A stretch of 64,000 bases of DNA from Cyanobacteria bacterium CYA (GCA_008363215.1 RHKP01000007.1:1-64000), one strand, 5' to 3'; counted from the first letter of the stretch, positions 1 to 9,381 are shown. Numbers and translations are program-made. The notes: generated by a model from the sequence alone, not told the origin.

Positions 1-74
1 CGGCGTCCGCGTGCCCATCGTGTGACTCCAGAGTATCCCGGAGTCCATACGCACACATGCCTCAAACGGTTGCG

Positions 75-983
75 CTATCCTTCAAGTCGGGACACTAGCG
101 GTTGTGTGATGTATCCACCACGAACCGAGTACTTGTCGTCTCTGAGCTTGTACTCGGCGATGGCTTCATCGCTGAGCGGGGCCGCGATACTGGTGAGCGG
201 GTGCTTCGTATAACACAGGATGTACTCATGAATGTTGGCGAAGCCGCGAGTCAGTGCGCCTGACCCGTACTTGTTCTTCCAGACGACCTGTTCGACGAAG
301 CATTCTTCGCCGAACACCTCGCTGCACAGCTTCTTGAGATTATCTACTTCCGTATCATCGATGCTGATGAAGAGAATCCCATCGTCACGGAGAAGGTTCC
401 GGGCGACATACAGGCGAGGCAGCATCATGTTCAGCCACTTCGAGTGAAAGCGGCCGTCGGTGTCGGTATTGGTCCCGAATCGGCGCCCGTGTGCATCCAC
501 TTGCCCCGTGTACTCCAAGTATGTCTGAAGCGATTCGGTGTAGTCGTCTGGATAGATGAAGTCGTTGCCCGTGTTGTACGGCGGGTCGATGTAGATCATC
601 TTGACCTTGCCGAGATATGACTTCTGCAGCAGCTTGAGCACTTCAAGGTTGTCGCCCTCGATGATGAGGTTCTCCGTCGTGTCCCAGTTCACACTCTCTT
701 CAGGGCACGGGCGCAGGGTGCCCATGCTCGGCTGCTGGATCGTCTTGAAGCAATCCACCTTGCCGGGCCAGGTCAGCCCGAATCGTTCCTTGCCGGTGTC
801 CACCGTCTCGCCGAGCGCGAGCCGCAGGCGGTCGAAGTCGATCTTGGCGCCTTCCGTGCGCGCCTCGGGAAAGATGCGCAGGAGTTCCGCGATCTTGTCC
901 GCCGCGATGTCGTGCGATCGCAGGTCCAGTCGCTCGGGCGCGGGGGCATCGGTGGTCGGCTTGGTGTCGGCTTGCTTGGTCAT
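75..983 (-). pseudogene. N6-adenine DNA methyltransferase (type III Mod-like), C-terminally truncated
   Basis: About 302 residues remain; relatives of this site-specific DNA methyltransferase family are usually 550-650 residues. The N-terminal part is intact: an IIEGDNLEVLKLL segment followed by the catalytic IYIDPPYNTGNDF motif (motif IV, beta-class order), which transfers methyl groups to adenine. The frame ends at a TAG at 75-77, soon after GGYITQP. In beta-class enzymes the S-adenosylmethionine site (FxGxG) lies in the missing C-terminal half, so this product should be inactive as it stands. The two other minus-strand frames of bases 1-77 do not resemble the family. The start ATG overlaps the stop of the helicase gene (ATGA). 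A sequencing frameshift is possible because the gene lies at the window edge. Confidence 0.7.
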
Positions 984-3868
984 GTCAGTCGCCATCGGAT
1001 GGTGAAGAGCTGGATGTGCTCGGCCTTCTGCGAGAGCCGCTGGGCGATCTCGTCCAGCAGCGCGTCCTTCTGTCGTTCGATCTCGCGGCTGGCGGCGTCG
1101 AACGCCCGCCACGCCTCGTCCCGCTTCGCTTCGATCGTTCTGACGACCCGCTGTCGCTCGAGCTTCTCGGGAAGCGTTCCGGCGACACGGGCGGCCTTGC
1201 GGGCCTCCTTGAGTTCGAGGTCGAGGCGGTCGAGGTCGGTCTTGAGCGAGGCACGGCGGTCCTCGGCCCACCGCTCGAGCTTCTCGATCTCTTCGTCGAA
1301 CCACCGGCCGCTGCGGGTCGTTTGCTCGCCGAGCAGCTCCTGCCGCACGCGGGAGGTGAGCTCGGTCAGGCGCTCGGCGGCGGCGGTCGGCGGGACGGCT
1401 TCGCCGGTGATGCTGCCGGGTAGGTCGAAGAGGCGGCGGCACTGAGAGGGATCGAGTTCGCGGCCGTCATCGGTTACGCCGACCAGAAGCATGTGGTCCT
1501 CGGCTTCGAGCGCCTCCATCGTGAACCGGGACGCCATGAGCCAGCCGGATTGGCCGACGAAGGGCTCGATGATCGCGATGCGCTTGCGGGCCGCGGTGTA
1601 GTCGAGGGCGATCTCGACGGGTGGCGTCGAGAGGCCTTCGGCAAGTTCGACGACGCGCTGAGCGAGGGGGTGGCCGATGCGATAGGTGTTGGCATCGGTG
1701 ACGTTCTTCGCCATGCGGTACGGGCCGCCGTGGATGGTGGCGTCGGGGAACGGGTTGGTCCGAAGCATGAAGCTGTACGGGCCGTCCTGGTCGAAGTCGG
1801 CGTGGTCCCGGAGCACGTGACGCGTCAGGCCCCAGAGCCGCTCGTTGAAGCGGTCGATCGCGTCGTTGGTCTGGATGCGCACCTTCTCGACGACTTCCTG
1901 ATCGAAGTTGTCGAGCAGTTTCTCGCGAGCATCCCTCTGGCCGGCGACGATTTGATCTTCGAGGTCGCGCTGCAACTGGTCGAACTCGAACTGAATTTGC
2001 TCGGCGGATCGGCACTTCTGGTAAATGGCCGCGATGCGCTTCTCGAAGTCCACGCCGGATTCGACAGCGCCGAGCACCTCGTCGCTGGCGCCGAAGACGC
2101 CATTGAAGAGCTTGAACTTCTCATCGAGCAGCTCGTAGACGCGCTGGTCGGCTTCGTTCTTCTTGTTCAGGAAGTTGACGACGACGACGTCGTACTTCTG
2201 GCCGTAGCGGTGACACCGGCCGATCCGCTGCTCGACGCGCTGGGGATTCCACGGCAGGTCGTAGTTGACGACGAGATTGCAGAACTGGAGGTTGATGCCC
2301 TCGGCCGCAGCCTCGGTCGCGATCAGGATCGAGGCGTGATCGCGGAAGTGCTCGACGAGCGCCTGACGCATGTTGGCGGCGGCGGAGTTGGTCACCTTGT
2401 CGGTGCCGCTGTGCCGCTGGACCCACTCCTGATAGATCGCCTTGGACGTGGGATCGGTGTTCGTGCCGTTGAAGAGCATGACCTTGCCCTTGAACTCGGT
2501 CTGCTCGAGCAACTTGAACAGGTACTCCTGCGTGCGGCGGGACTCTGTGAAGATGACCGCCTTCTGATGCATGGCGTCGTTGCCTGACCCGCGCGCCTTC
2601 GCGGCCGCTTCGAAGCCGCGGCGGAGCGCGGTGAGCAGCACCTCGCCCTTCGAGTTGCGCAGTATGGAGCGGGCCAGAGCGTGGAACTCACGGAGCTCGG
2701 CGGCTTCGCGCTTCAGCTCGGCGAGCTGCTCGGGGGTGAGACGCTCGTCCGGGGAGGGACCGTCGCCGTCCTCATCGTCTTCCCACTCGTCGGCGAGCTC
2801 GTCGTACTCCTCCCAGTTCTCCGGGAGTTCCTCTGGGGGGCTCTCGACCTGCTCAGCTGTCTTCGCGGCTTCTTCGAGTCGGTCGGCCATGCCCGCGAGC
2901 GTGCCAGCGATGGCGAACGTCGAGGAAGCGAGCAGCTTGCGCAGGATCAACGTGATGAGCTGACGCTGGCTGGCGGGCAGAGCGTACAGGCTCGGTCGCT
3001 GGAGATACGCGGAGACTCGGTCGTAAAGGACCTGCTCGTCGTCGGAGGGGACGAACTCCTGAACGATCGCGTGGCGATTGGTGAACTTGACGTACTCTAG
3101 GACCTGTCGGCGGAGCGTGCGCTTGCAGATCGGTTTCAGGCGGTCTTTGAGGGCGTTGAAGTCGGCGTCGTTGCCGAGCCGCGCGAAGCGGGCCTTGTAG
3201 CTGTCGAGGTCGCCGAAGGCGAGGTCGTCGATGATGCTCACCAGCCCGTAGAGCTCCAGTAGCGAGTTCTGAAGCGGCGTCGCGGTGAGCAGCACCTTGG
3301 GGCACGTGGCGATGGCCAGCTTGATCGCGTTGGCGATCTTGCTCGACGCCTTGTAGACGTTGCGCAGGCGGTGTGCCTCGTCGATGACGACTAGGTCCCA
3401 CGGGGTCTGGCGCACGTAGATGTCCTTCGACCGGGCGAACTGGTATGAGCAGAGGATGATCGTCTGCTGGTCGAAGGGATTGAGTCGCCCGGCTCGGATC
3501 GTGGCGTTGAAGGTCTTGGCCTCCATGATGAAGGAGGGCAAGTGGAACTTGTCGGCGAGTTCCTGGCTCCATTGCTTGCGAAGGTTCGCCGGCGCGATGA
3601 TCAGGATGCGGCGCTTGCGTTCCGCCCAACGCTGCGCGATGAGCAGACCAGCCTCGATCGTCTTGCCGAGGCCGACCTCGTCGGCAAGGAGGGCACCCTT
3701 GGAGAAGGGGCTCTGGAACGCGAAGAGCGCGGCCTCGATCTGGTGCGGATTCAGGTCAACCTGCGCGTCGGCGAGAACGCTCGCGAGCTTCTCGACGTCG
3801 TCAGAAGCACACCGTCGTCGAAGTTCGTGGGCATAAAGCCGAGCATGGTGGTTGGTGAGTGCCGTCAC
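980..3868 (-). CDS. SNF2-family DEAD/DEAH helicase of a restriction/defence cassette
   Basis: This large superfamily-2 helicase of about 962 residues has Walker A DEVGLGKT, DEAH box VVIDEAHRLRN, motif III LTATPLQNS, and a C-terminal helicase lobe ending in NPQRVEQRIGRCHRYGQ. An acidic insert (EEYDELADEWEDDEDGDG) separates the lobes and a coiled-coil-rich tail follows. The GTG start at 3868 overlaps the stop of the upstream HTH gene, and its own stop overlaps the methyltransferase start, so the three genes are translationally coupled. SNF2-like helicases paired with adenine methyltransferases occur in DISARM-like and type III-like antiphage systems. I see no DrmA/B/C here, so I do not name the system. 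Confidence 0.85.
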   Translation of the reverse strand: MTALTNHHARLYAHELRRRCASDDVEKLASVLADAQVDLNPHQIEAALFAFQSPFSKGALLADEVGLGKTIEAGLLIAQRWAERKRRILIIAPANLRKQWSQELADKFHLPSFIMEAKTFNATIRAGRLNPFDQQTIILCSYQFARSKDIYVRQTPWDLVVIDEAHRLRNVYKASSKIANAIKLAIATCPKVLLTATPLQNSLLELYGLVSIIDDLAFGDLDSYKARFARLGNDADFNALKDRLKPICKRTLRRQVLEYVKFTNRHAIVQEFVPSDDEQVLYDRVSAYLQRPSLYALPASQRQLITLILRKLLASSTFAIAGTLAGMADRLEEAAKTAEQVESPPEELPENWEEYDELADEWEDDEDGDGPSPDERLTPEQLAELKREAAELREFHALARSILRNSKGEVLLTALRRGFEAAAKARGSGNDAMHQKAVIFTESRRTQEYLFKLLEQTEFKGKVMLFNGTNTDPTSKAIYQEWVQRHSGTDKVTNSAAANMRQALVEHFRDHASILIATEAAAEGINLQFCNLVVNYDLPWNPQRVEQRIGRCHRYGQKYDVVVVNFLNKKNEADQRVYELLDEKFKLFNGVFGASDEVLGAVESGVDFEKRIAAIYQKCRSAEQIQFEFDQLQRDLEDQIVAGQRDAREKLLDNFDQEVVEKVRIQTNDAIDRFNERLWGLTRHVLRDHADFDQDGPYSFMLRTNPFPDATIHGGPYRMAKNVTDANTYRIGHPLAQRVVELAEGLSTPPVEIALDYTAARKRIAIIEPFVGQSGWLMASRFTMEALEAEDHMLLVGVTDDGRELDPSQCRRLFDLPGSITGEAVPPTAAAERLTELTSRVRQELLGEQTTRSGRWFDEEIEKLERWAEDRRASLKTDLDRLDLELKEARKAARVAGTLPEKLERQRVVRTIEAKRDEAWRAFDAASREIERQKDALLDEIAQRLSQKAEHIQLFTIRWRLT

Positions 3869-4083
3869 ACCTTCCCCCCGCGCGACTCGTCGAGCCACCG
3901 ATCGATCGTCTCCCTGCGGAAGCGCCAGTGCCGCCCGACCTTCTGGCCGGGAACCTTCCCGTCCTGGGCGAGCTTGTAGAGCGACGACTTCGAGACCTGC
4001 AGGTAGGCTGCAAGCTCGTCGATGGTCATCACCTCCGGTGGGCTGGCCGGGGGCGGCGGGTTGCCCTGACGGGTTCCAGACAT
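3865..4083 (-). CDS. Excisionase/MerR-type helix-turn-helix protein
   Basis: This 72-residue DNA-binding protein has a typical excisionase-family fold: MTIDELAAYLQVSKSSLYKLAQ, then a wing KVGRHWRFRRETIDRWL. It heads the helicase-methyltransferase operon and its stop overlaps the helicase GTG start. HTH proteins of this kind often precede restriction-modification operons as regulators. It could instead be the prophage excisionase, but the prophage integrase lies 33 kb away, so an operon regulator is the more likely role. Confidence 0.75.
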   Translation of the reverse strand: MSGTRQGNPPPPASPPEVMTIDELAAYLQVSKSSLYKLAQDGKVPGQKVGRHWRFRRETIDRWLDESRGGKV

Positions 4084-4178
4084 GGAACCTCAGGATAGCC
4101 ATTGCTGGTGGTCAGTGCCTGCTACTCCCGCCCCGGGCTGACCCCGGGTTCTCGCCGGTATCCGCCGCGTGGCCGGGT

Positions 4179-5486
4179 CTATCCCTCCACGGTGCTCCCC
4201 GACTGGCTGATCTGGGTCAGGCTGGTGTGGGTGCCGCTGGCTGTGGAGGCCGGGCCGCTGCTGGACGCACCGCTGGACCCGCTGGAAGAGCTTGACGCGG
4301 AGAAGGACGAGGAGCCGCTGGATTTGCTGGACGAGGCGCTGCTGGACCCGGAACTCGACGAGGGCGAGCCGCTGCCGGACCCGGAGGCCGAACCGCTGCC
4401 TGAGCTGCTGGCTGTCGCGGGCAGGTCGTTGTGGACCCAGACCCCCTCGGCCAGCAGGGTGTTGGTGCCGGGGATGTGGATGGCCGCGGTGCGTGCGGGG
4501 GCGTCGATCCGGACCACCGAAACGACCTCCTCCTCGTGCATCTGCTCATCGATCAAGAAGTCGCCGGGCTGGACGAACTCAGCCGACGCGAATCCCCACT
4601 CGTCGCCGCGGCGGATCATGATCGGGTGCTCGGGGGTGGCCTTGATGCGCCGGTTGATGACCACGAAGCCCGTGTGCTCGCCGAGGGTGATGCTCGCGAC
4701 GCGGGCCTCGGTGAGTTCGGCCCCGTGCAGGCCGTGGTGCGAGAGCCAGTCGTACTGCGCGCGGTAGGGCACATCGACCGCCAGGCCCGGGACGCGGATG
4801 GAGGCGACCAGGTCGCCGGGCTTGAGGTTCTCGATGGGTGTCTCGCGCCCGTCGGCGAGGCGCACGAGCGTGCCGAACAACAGGCAGTTGCCGCTGCTGC
4901 CGCCCGAGGAACCCCCGGTCGAACCGCTGCTTGAGGAGCCACTGCTGGAGGAGCTACTGGAGGAGCTGCTGGACGATGAGGGAGAGCTCGACCCGGCAGT
5001 CGTGCCCGATCCGCCACCCGACGAACCTCCGCCCGACGAACCTCCGCCCGACGAGCCGCCCCCGCTGGAACCGCCGCCAGATGAACCAGCGGAGGATCCG
5101 CCAGAGGACTGACCGCTGCTCTCGCCGCTGCTGGCCCCGGAACTGGCCCCGGAACTCGCAAGCGAACCGCTGCTCGATCCGCTCGACCCGCTCGGGCTGC
5201 TCACCTCGGTGGACCCGCTCGGCGACCCGCTCGGCGTGCCGCTGTCGCTTGTGAACGCGTCGGTCGTGTAAGTCGTGAGCGTCGGCGTGCCGCTCGGGCC
5301 GGTGGTGTAGATCACGTCGCCGGTCGTCGAATAGCTCGACGGCGACGAGGACGGCGTGGACGACGGCGTCTCGCTGGGCGCGGAGCCCGAACCGGACGAG
5401 TACTGGCTCGACCCACCGCCATCGGGCGGCGTGCCCGTCGCCCAGACGGGGATATAGAGGTAGTACCGGGTCGGGCCGTCGCTCAT
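4179..5486 (-). CDS. Ser/Gly-rich phage protein with embedded Hint (bacterial intein-like) domain
   Basis: The 435-residue product starts at an ATG with GGAGG upstream, overlapping the previous gene (ATGA). After a short N-terminus (MSDGPTRYYLYIPVWATG) come about 150 residues almost entirely Ser, Gly, Pro and Thr, including GGGSS repeats and a poly-Ser run. Residues about 200-345 form a Hint domain: first cysteine in NCLLFGTLVRL, block B-like segment INRRIKATPEHP, and a C-terminal ending EGVWVHN followed by Asp. A second Ser-rich tail of about 90 residues follows. Hint domains cleave or splice peptide bonds. The +1 residue is Asp rather than Cys/Ser/Thr, as in many BIL domains. Its place after the tail genes suggests a virion surface or host-contact protein. 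Confidence 0.8.
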   Translation of the reverse strand: MSDGPTRYYLYIPVWATGTPPDGGGSSQYSSGSGSAPSETPSSTPSSSPSSYSTTGDVIYTTGPSGTPTLTTYTTDAFTSDSGTPSGSPSGSTEVSSPSGSSGSSSGSLASSGASSGASSGESSGQSSGGSSAGSSGGGSSGGGSSGGGSSGGGSSGGGSGTTAGSSSPSSSSSSSSSSSSSGSSSSGSTGGSSGGSSGNCLLFGTLVRLADGRETPIENLKPGDLVASIRVPGLAVDVPYRAQYDWLSHHGLHGAELTEARVASITLGEHTGFVVINRRIKATPEHPIMIRRGDEWGFASAEFVQPGDFLIDEQMHEEEVVSVVRIDAPARTAAIHIPGTNTLLAEGVWVHNDLPATASSSGSGSASGSGSGSPSSSSGSSSASSSKSSGSSSFSASSSSSGSSGASSSGPASTASGTHTSLTQISQSGSTVEG

Positions 5487-6395
5487 GGTGCGGCCTCCTT
5501 CACGGGCTGCTCTTCGGGCTGGGGATTCGGCTCGTACCACCCCTGCGAGCTCACGGGCTTGGAGCACTCGGCGCTGGCGGCCGCGACGGCGTCCTTGTAG
5601 GCCATCCGCTCGAAGACGCCGAGCTCGCTGCCAGGTGAGCAGTTCACCACGCGGAACCTGTGCTGCTCGAAGTGCGGGTGCAACGCCTCGAAGCGCCGAG
5701 CCAGCGAGTCGTAGAGCACGTTGTTGTGTCGGATGGCGCTCTTCGATCGGTTCTCGTCGAAGGCGTAGCGCCGATCGGCGGCCATCTTGAAGTCGCAGCC
5801 GAGCAGGTAGACCGTGCCGAAGCCGAGGTAGTGCAGCAGGCGCAGCGCCACGAGCATCACGCTCCGCTTGCCGACGATGCCCAGCGAGTCGGCGGTCTTG
5901 CCGTCGTTGCCCCAGGGGATCGAGTCGCCGGTCAGGAACCGCTCGTGGTCGAAGTGGTCGGCGCGGCGGAAGAACAGCACGCCGGGCATCTGGTGGACCT
6001 TGAACGCGCTGTCACGCATGGTGCCGTCGGCCACCTGGATGCGCAGGCGCTTGGCCCACATGCAGGTCGGCACGATCTTGAGGATGCCCGGGTCTTTCCA
6101 GCCGGTGTCGATGAACCGCCCCGGATCATCGACGCAGGTCCAGAGCGTGGGGCGGTGGACCGTCCACGAGTTGTTGACGCCCATCGTGACGATGCCGCGA
6201 CGGTTCAGCAGAGACAGGTCCACCTGGTTGAGCGACGGGCCGGAGAGGATCAGGAACGCCGACCGGCCGCGATAGAACCGCGCGAGCGACACCGAGTCGA
6301 AGTCGGCCGTGTAGAGGCGCAGACCATCCCGCGCGGGCTTGCGTGATTTGAGCCCGGCCTGCAGCGCCGTGATGTCCGACTGGTTCTCGCGCATC
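5483..6395 (-). CDS. MptE/DUF115-like Rossmann-fold protein, phage-encoded
   Basis: About 303 residues. The core shows a Rossmann-like segment with SAFLILSGPSL followed by VTMGVNNSW and a VDDPGRF turn, resembling the DUF115/MptE-like family often found with glycan and flagellin-modification genes. Later segments (TVYLLGCDF, with NSRSK-type basic residues) fit a nucleotide-sugar or phosphate-binding role, but the substrate is unknown. It overlaps the Hint-domain gene downstream and the methyltransferase gene upstream by ATGA junctions, so the three are one translational unit at the end of the tail operon. Confidence 0.5.
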
Positions 6396-6957
6396 AGCCG
6401 TGGAACCTCCCGACGATGTAGTGGCCTGCAGCCTTGCGATTGGTGACTGCGCCCACCCGCCCGATGCGTTCGAGCCACCAGGCGATGGGGCGGACGGTTG
6501 GATGCAGGTTCTCGCCCAAGGCGGTGATGCGGCTGGGGCGTGTGCTCACCGAGAAGCAGAACCAGCCCCGGGGGCGGGCGACGCGGCGCATCTCGGTGAG
6601 CACCGGGTCCACGTCCTCGGGCAGCAGGTGCTCGAGTGCGTCGAAGCAGGTGACCACGTCGGCCACGCCTTCGAGCAGGCCCGTCGCGTGCATGGGCTTG
6701 ACGATGTCGGCGTCGTCAAAGGCGAAGTCGACGCCGAGCCCGTCGATGCCGAGCCGGCGGAGTTGGCGGATGAAGTCGTTGCGCCCGCAGCCGAAGTCAA
6801 CGACGAAGCGAGGCTTCCATGCGCGGACGATTGGCACCGCGTGCCGCCCGTGGTTGGTCGAGCCGTACATCGAGCCGGGGCGTGCGGCCAGATCGAGGTA
6901 CTTCGCCCGCTCGTGCTCGCGCCGGGCGTCCATGTCGTTCGTGGCGGTGCGGGTCAT
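6394..6957 (-). CDS. Class I SAM-dependent methyltransferase
   Basis: This 187-residue protein has the class I methyltransferase glycine loop in VVDFGCGRNDFIRQL, an acidic strand end at LGVDFAFD, and a motif IV-like segment VADVVTCFDALEHL. It resembles small-molecule or sugar methyltransferases rather than DNA methyltransferases (no NPPY/DPPY or PC motif). It lies between a structural-type gene and the MptE-like gene with start/stop overlaps on both sides. That placement suggests modification of a virion or host surface glycan. Confidence 0.75.
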   Translation of the reverse strand: MTRTATNDMDARREHERAKYLDLAARPGSMYGSTNHGRHAVPIVRAWKPRFVVDFGCGRNDFIRQLRRLGIDGLGVDFAFDDADIVKPMHATGLLEGVADVVTCFDALEHLLPEDVDPVLTEMRRVARPRGWFCFSVSTRPSRITALGENLHPTVRPIAWWLERIGRVGAVTNRKAAGHYIVGRFHG

Positions 6958-7982
6958 CCTGCGCCCTCCACGAACAGGTTGAACTTCCGGTCGCCGTCGG
7001 CGGGGTCGGACAGTTCCATCAGGGTCATGGCCTCGAAGACCCAGACCGGGCGTCCTCGCGTGTTGCGTTCGCAGGTGATCTGCACGCACACACCCTCGGG
7101 GATGGGAACAAGCCGCGGCTTGAGCGACCGCGCGGGCGGGCAGTTCGGGAGCACTCCGGGCAGCTCGCACACCGGGCCGAGCCCCAGCAGCCCCTCGAAG
7201 CCGGAGCCGGGCTCGGCGGTGTTCATGTGGTGCGCTTCGAAGCGGTTGATGGCCAGCAGCGTGGGGTCCTCGCCGCCGCTGGCGAGGCGCGACGAGAGCC
7301 CGTCGGGCACCACGACATAGCGCAGGTAGGTCTCGCTGCCGGGGTTGCCGTCCAGGCGGGCTTCCTGCCACGGATACCGCCAGCGGTTGTGCTCGGTTGG
7401 GATTGGCTGAGCCGCGCCGAGGATCGCAGTGACGCGCCCGCTCGACGGGCGGCCCATCTCGATCACCGCCCACTTCTCGCCGACGCCCTCTTCCTTCCAC
7501 AGGATCGGCACGCCGCCCGTGGGTGTGCTGGCGAGCACGGTCTCGTCGGGCGCGAGGTCGCAGGTGGTGTCGAGCTCGTGAGTGATGAACACCCGCGCCG
7601 GCGTGACGCCGGTGAGCACGCAGCGCCCGAGCTCGCCCGGGTTGATCGGCTGGGTCGCGAGCACGAACGCCATCGGGCTCGATTCCTCGGTCGCGACCTC
7701 GCCGGTCAGCGGCGTGCGGCTGTGGAAGGTCCGCTCCTGATCGCCCGCGCCGGGCTCGACGAGCACGCCGGAGATCGCGAGCACGTGGTATGGCTGGATG
7801 GTCTGGTCGGAGTCGTTGCGCACCAGCACCAGCCCGCGGGGCATCGCGTCGGCGAGCAGCCCGCCGCCGCGTGCATGCTCGCGCCGGCGCTCGGCCACGG
7901 CCGCGTCGACGAACGCGTTGTACGCCCGCGCGGGGATCACCAGCGGCTGGCCGGTCTGGACTTTGCGGAAGGCGTCGGTCAT
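6954..7982 (-). CDS. Phage tail-region structural protein of unknown role
   Basis: The 342-residue protein begins MTDAFRKVQTGQPLVIPARAYNAFVDAA, a pattern common in uncharacterised phage tail-region proteins, and is rich in beta-type segments (GVVSV-like and Thr/Val-rich stretches). No enzymatic motif is visible. It sits between the tail-associated gene at 8542 and the methyltransferase with an ATGA overlap, so it is probably made with the virion proteins. A baseplate or tail-tip role is possible but unproven. Confidence 0.6.
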   Translation of the reverse strand: MTDAFRKVQTGQPLVIPARAYNAFVDAAVAERRREHARGGGLLADAMPRGLVLVRNDSDQTIQPYHVLAISGVLVEPGAGDQERTFHSRTPLTGEVATEESSPMAFVLATQPINPGELGRCVLTGVTPARVFITHELDTTCDLAPDETVLASTPTGGVPILWKEEGVGEKWAVIEMGRPSSGRVTAILGAAQPIPTEHNRWRYPWQEARLDGNPGSETYLRYVVVPDGLSSRLASGGEDPTLLAINRFEAHHMNTAEPGSGFEGLLGLGPVCELPGVLPNCPPARSLKPRLVPIPEGVCVQITCERNTRGRPVWVFEAMTLMELSDPADGDRKFNLFVEGAG

Positions 7983-8035
7983 GCCAGCCTTCTCCTACCA
8001 TTGGCTGCCGCAGCAGGATCTGAGAGCACCGACCG

Positions 8036-8500
8036 ATGCCCGTATTCGACGCTGACCAGTTCTTTCCACCTGAGGACGAACGGCGAGGGTTCGAGGATCT
8101 GGCTGCAGAGATACTCGAACACTTTGCCGATCAGTCTCTCCACGCATGTGCATGTGAACGGACGCGTGACGCAATACAGATAACGCTCGATTTCATGGAG
8201 GATGATGGATGCGTCCTTCTGCTCACCCCCGACGCAGTTGACATCCGATTGCCCGAGACGGACTGGCTTGGTCCGCACACTCCTATTGCATCTAGCGTGA
8301 GTTGGCGTCGTGTGAAGTCGAACCGCTGCTCTGCGAGCAGACTTCTCGCTCTGATTGACGAGGCGAGAGTGGCTCTTGGTAAGACGATGGTCGTGTGTCA
8401 TCACTGTGGCAAACGAGTCCCTCCTGAGCACTCGATCACGATCGATGAGCTTCAGTGCTGTCACGGATGTGCTTCTGCCCACCACGGCGTGGTGTTCTGA
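8036..8500 (+). CDS. Hypothetical protein with C-terminal zinc-ribbon-like cysteines
   Basis: This 154-residue protein is encoded opposite to the surrounding tail genes. It is acidic at the N-terminus (FDADQFFPPEDERRGFEDLA). The C-terminal 35 residues carry MVVCHHCGKRVPPEH and, 10 residues on, CCHGCASAHHG, a cysteine/histidine arrangement that could bind zinc. The GC content and codon choice are visibly lower than in the neighbouring phage genes. Its isolated position and reversed strand mark it as a probable cargo (moron) gene. No family recognised. Confidence 0.55.
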   Translation: MPVFDADQFFPPEDERRGFEDLAAEILEHFADQSLHACACERTRDAIQITLDFMEDDGCVLLLTPDAVDIRLPETDWLGPHTPIASSVSWRRVKSNRCSASRLLALIDEARVALGKTMVVCHHCGKRVPPEHSITIDELQCCHGCASAHHGVVF

Positions 8501-8541
8501 AGACGCCGTGCGTTGCTTTGGCGGTCTGGGTTTCATCATGT

Positions 8542-9351
8542 TCAGATCCCCAGCGCCGAGAAGTTGCCCTCGTCGTACACCCGCTCGACGTACGCCGCGA
8601 CGGGCCGCTTCACGATCGCGTTCGACCCCGCGTCCTCCGCGTCGGCGTAACGGACCCAGAGATACTCCCAGCCCTTCTTGCTGATCCCGCTGATCGGCCC
8701 AACCGAGATGCCCAAAGCGTTGGCGCTTGCCGCAAACCTGAACGTGATCTCCCAGTCGGCGTCGGCGCTGGTGCCCCGGCGCGAGCCGGACGCGCCGAGG
8801 AACAGCACCTCGCCCGCGTTGAAGCCCTTCCACGAGTTGCTGTTGACCTTGCCCGTGAGTCCGAACAATGTGGCCTTGTACCCGCTGGTCACCTGCGAGT
8901 CGGGCAGGTAGTGCGTCTCGCTGAACTGATAGACGGGGACGGTGATGTCCACGCCCTCGACGCCGTCGCCGGTGACGCCGATCGCGCCGTCGAAGTCCGG
9001 GGCGGTCGTGCCGGGCGCACCGTAGCGATTGATCGTCTGCTTGCTCTGGGTGATGTGCTGCGTGCCGCCGCCGGTGTCAAAGCTGAAGACGCTCTCGCCG
9101 GTCTGCGGCGGGCTGCTCTGCTGGGTCAGCGAGAACCGGGCCGTGGCCTCCCAGAGCTCCAATCCGACCGGCTCGACGGAGACTGTCTGGCGGGGCAGCC
9201 CGTCGTAGGTGTCCGGGCTCGCCGACTCCGCGGCGGCTCGTGCCGCAAGGTCGTCGTCGGTGCCTCGCACGGTGTAGACAAGCTCGGCCGATGGGTTGTC
9301 GCCCGCGGTCGATCGTCTGCTCTCGAACTTCTCCGTCACCGTGATCGGCAC
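8542..9351 (-). CDS. Phage tail-associated protein
   Basis: The 269-residue product starts at GTG, with GGAGGA seven bases upstream deciding the start. It is Gly/Thr/Ser-rich with many beta-type segments (VFSFDTGGGTQHITQSKQTINRYG; VTVPVYQF-type strands) and a mid-length typical of phage tail-tip or distal-tail components. No catalytic motif. It is the next minus-strand gene after the tape-measure gene, where tail completion or tip proteins usually lie. A plus-strand thioesterase gene separates the two. Confidence 0.5.
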   Translation of the reverse strand: MPITVTEKFESRRSTAGDNPSAELVYTVRGTDDDLAARAAAESASPDTYDGLPRQTVSVEPVGLELWEATARFSLTQQSSPPQTGESVFSFDTGGGTQHITQSKQTINRYGAPGTTAPDFDGAIGVTGDGVEGVDITVPVYQFSETHYLPDSQVTSGYKATLFGLTGKVNSNSWKGFNAGEVLFLGASGSRRGTSADADWEITFRFAASANALGISVGPISGISKKGWEYLWVRYADAEDAGSNAIVKRPVAAYVERVYDEGNFSALGI

Positions 9352-9381
9352 CGGTCATTCCTCCACCGAGTAGACTTGGGC

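Noticed and set aside
1493-2587. Long plus-strand open frame of 364 codons
   Set aside because: It lies antisense to the clearly coding SNF2 helicase, and its composition (Glu/Val/Leu repeats) is typical of antisense frames in GC-rich DNA.
980-4083. Complete DISARM system
   Set aside because: Only a SNF2-like helicase and a methyltransferase are seen; DrmA, DrmB and DrmC are absent from the visible part, so naming the system would be unsupported.
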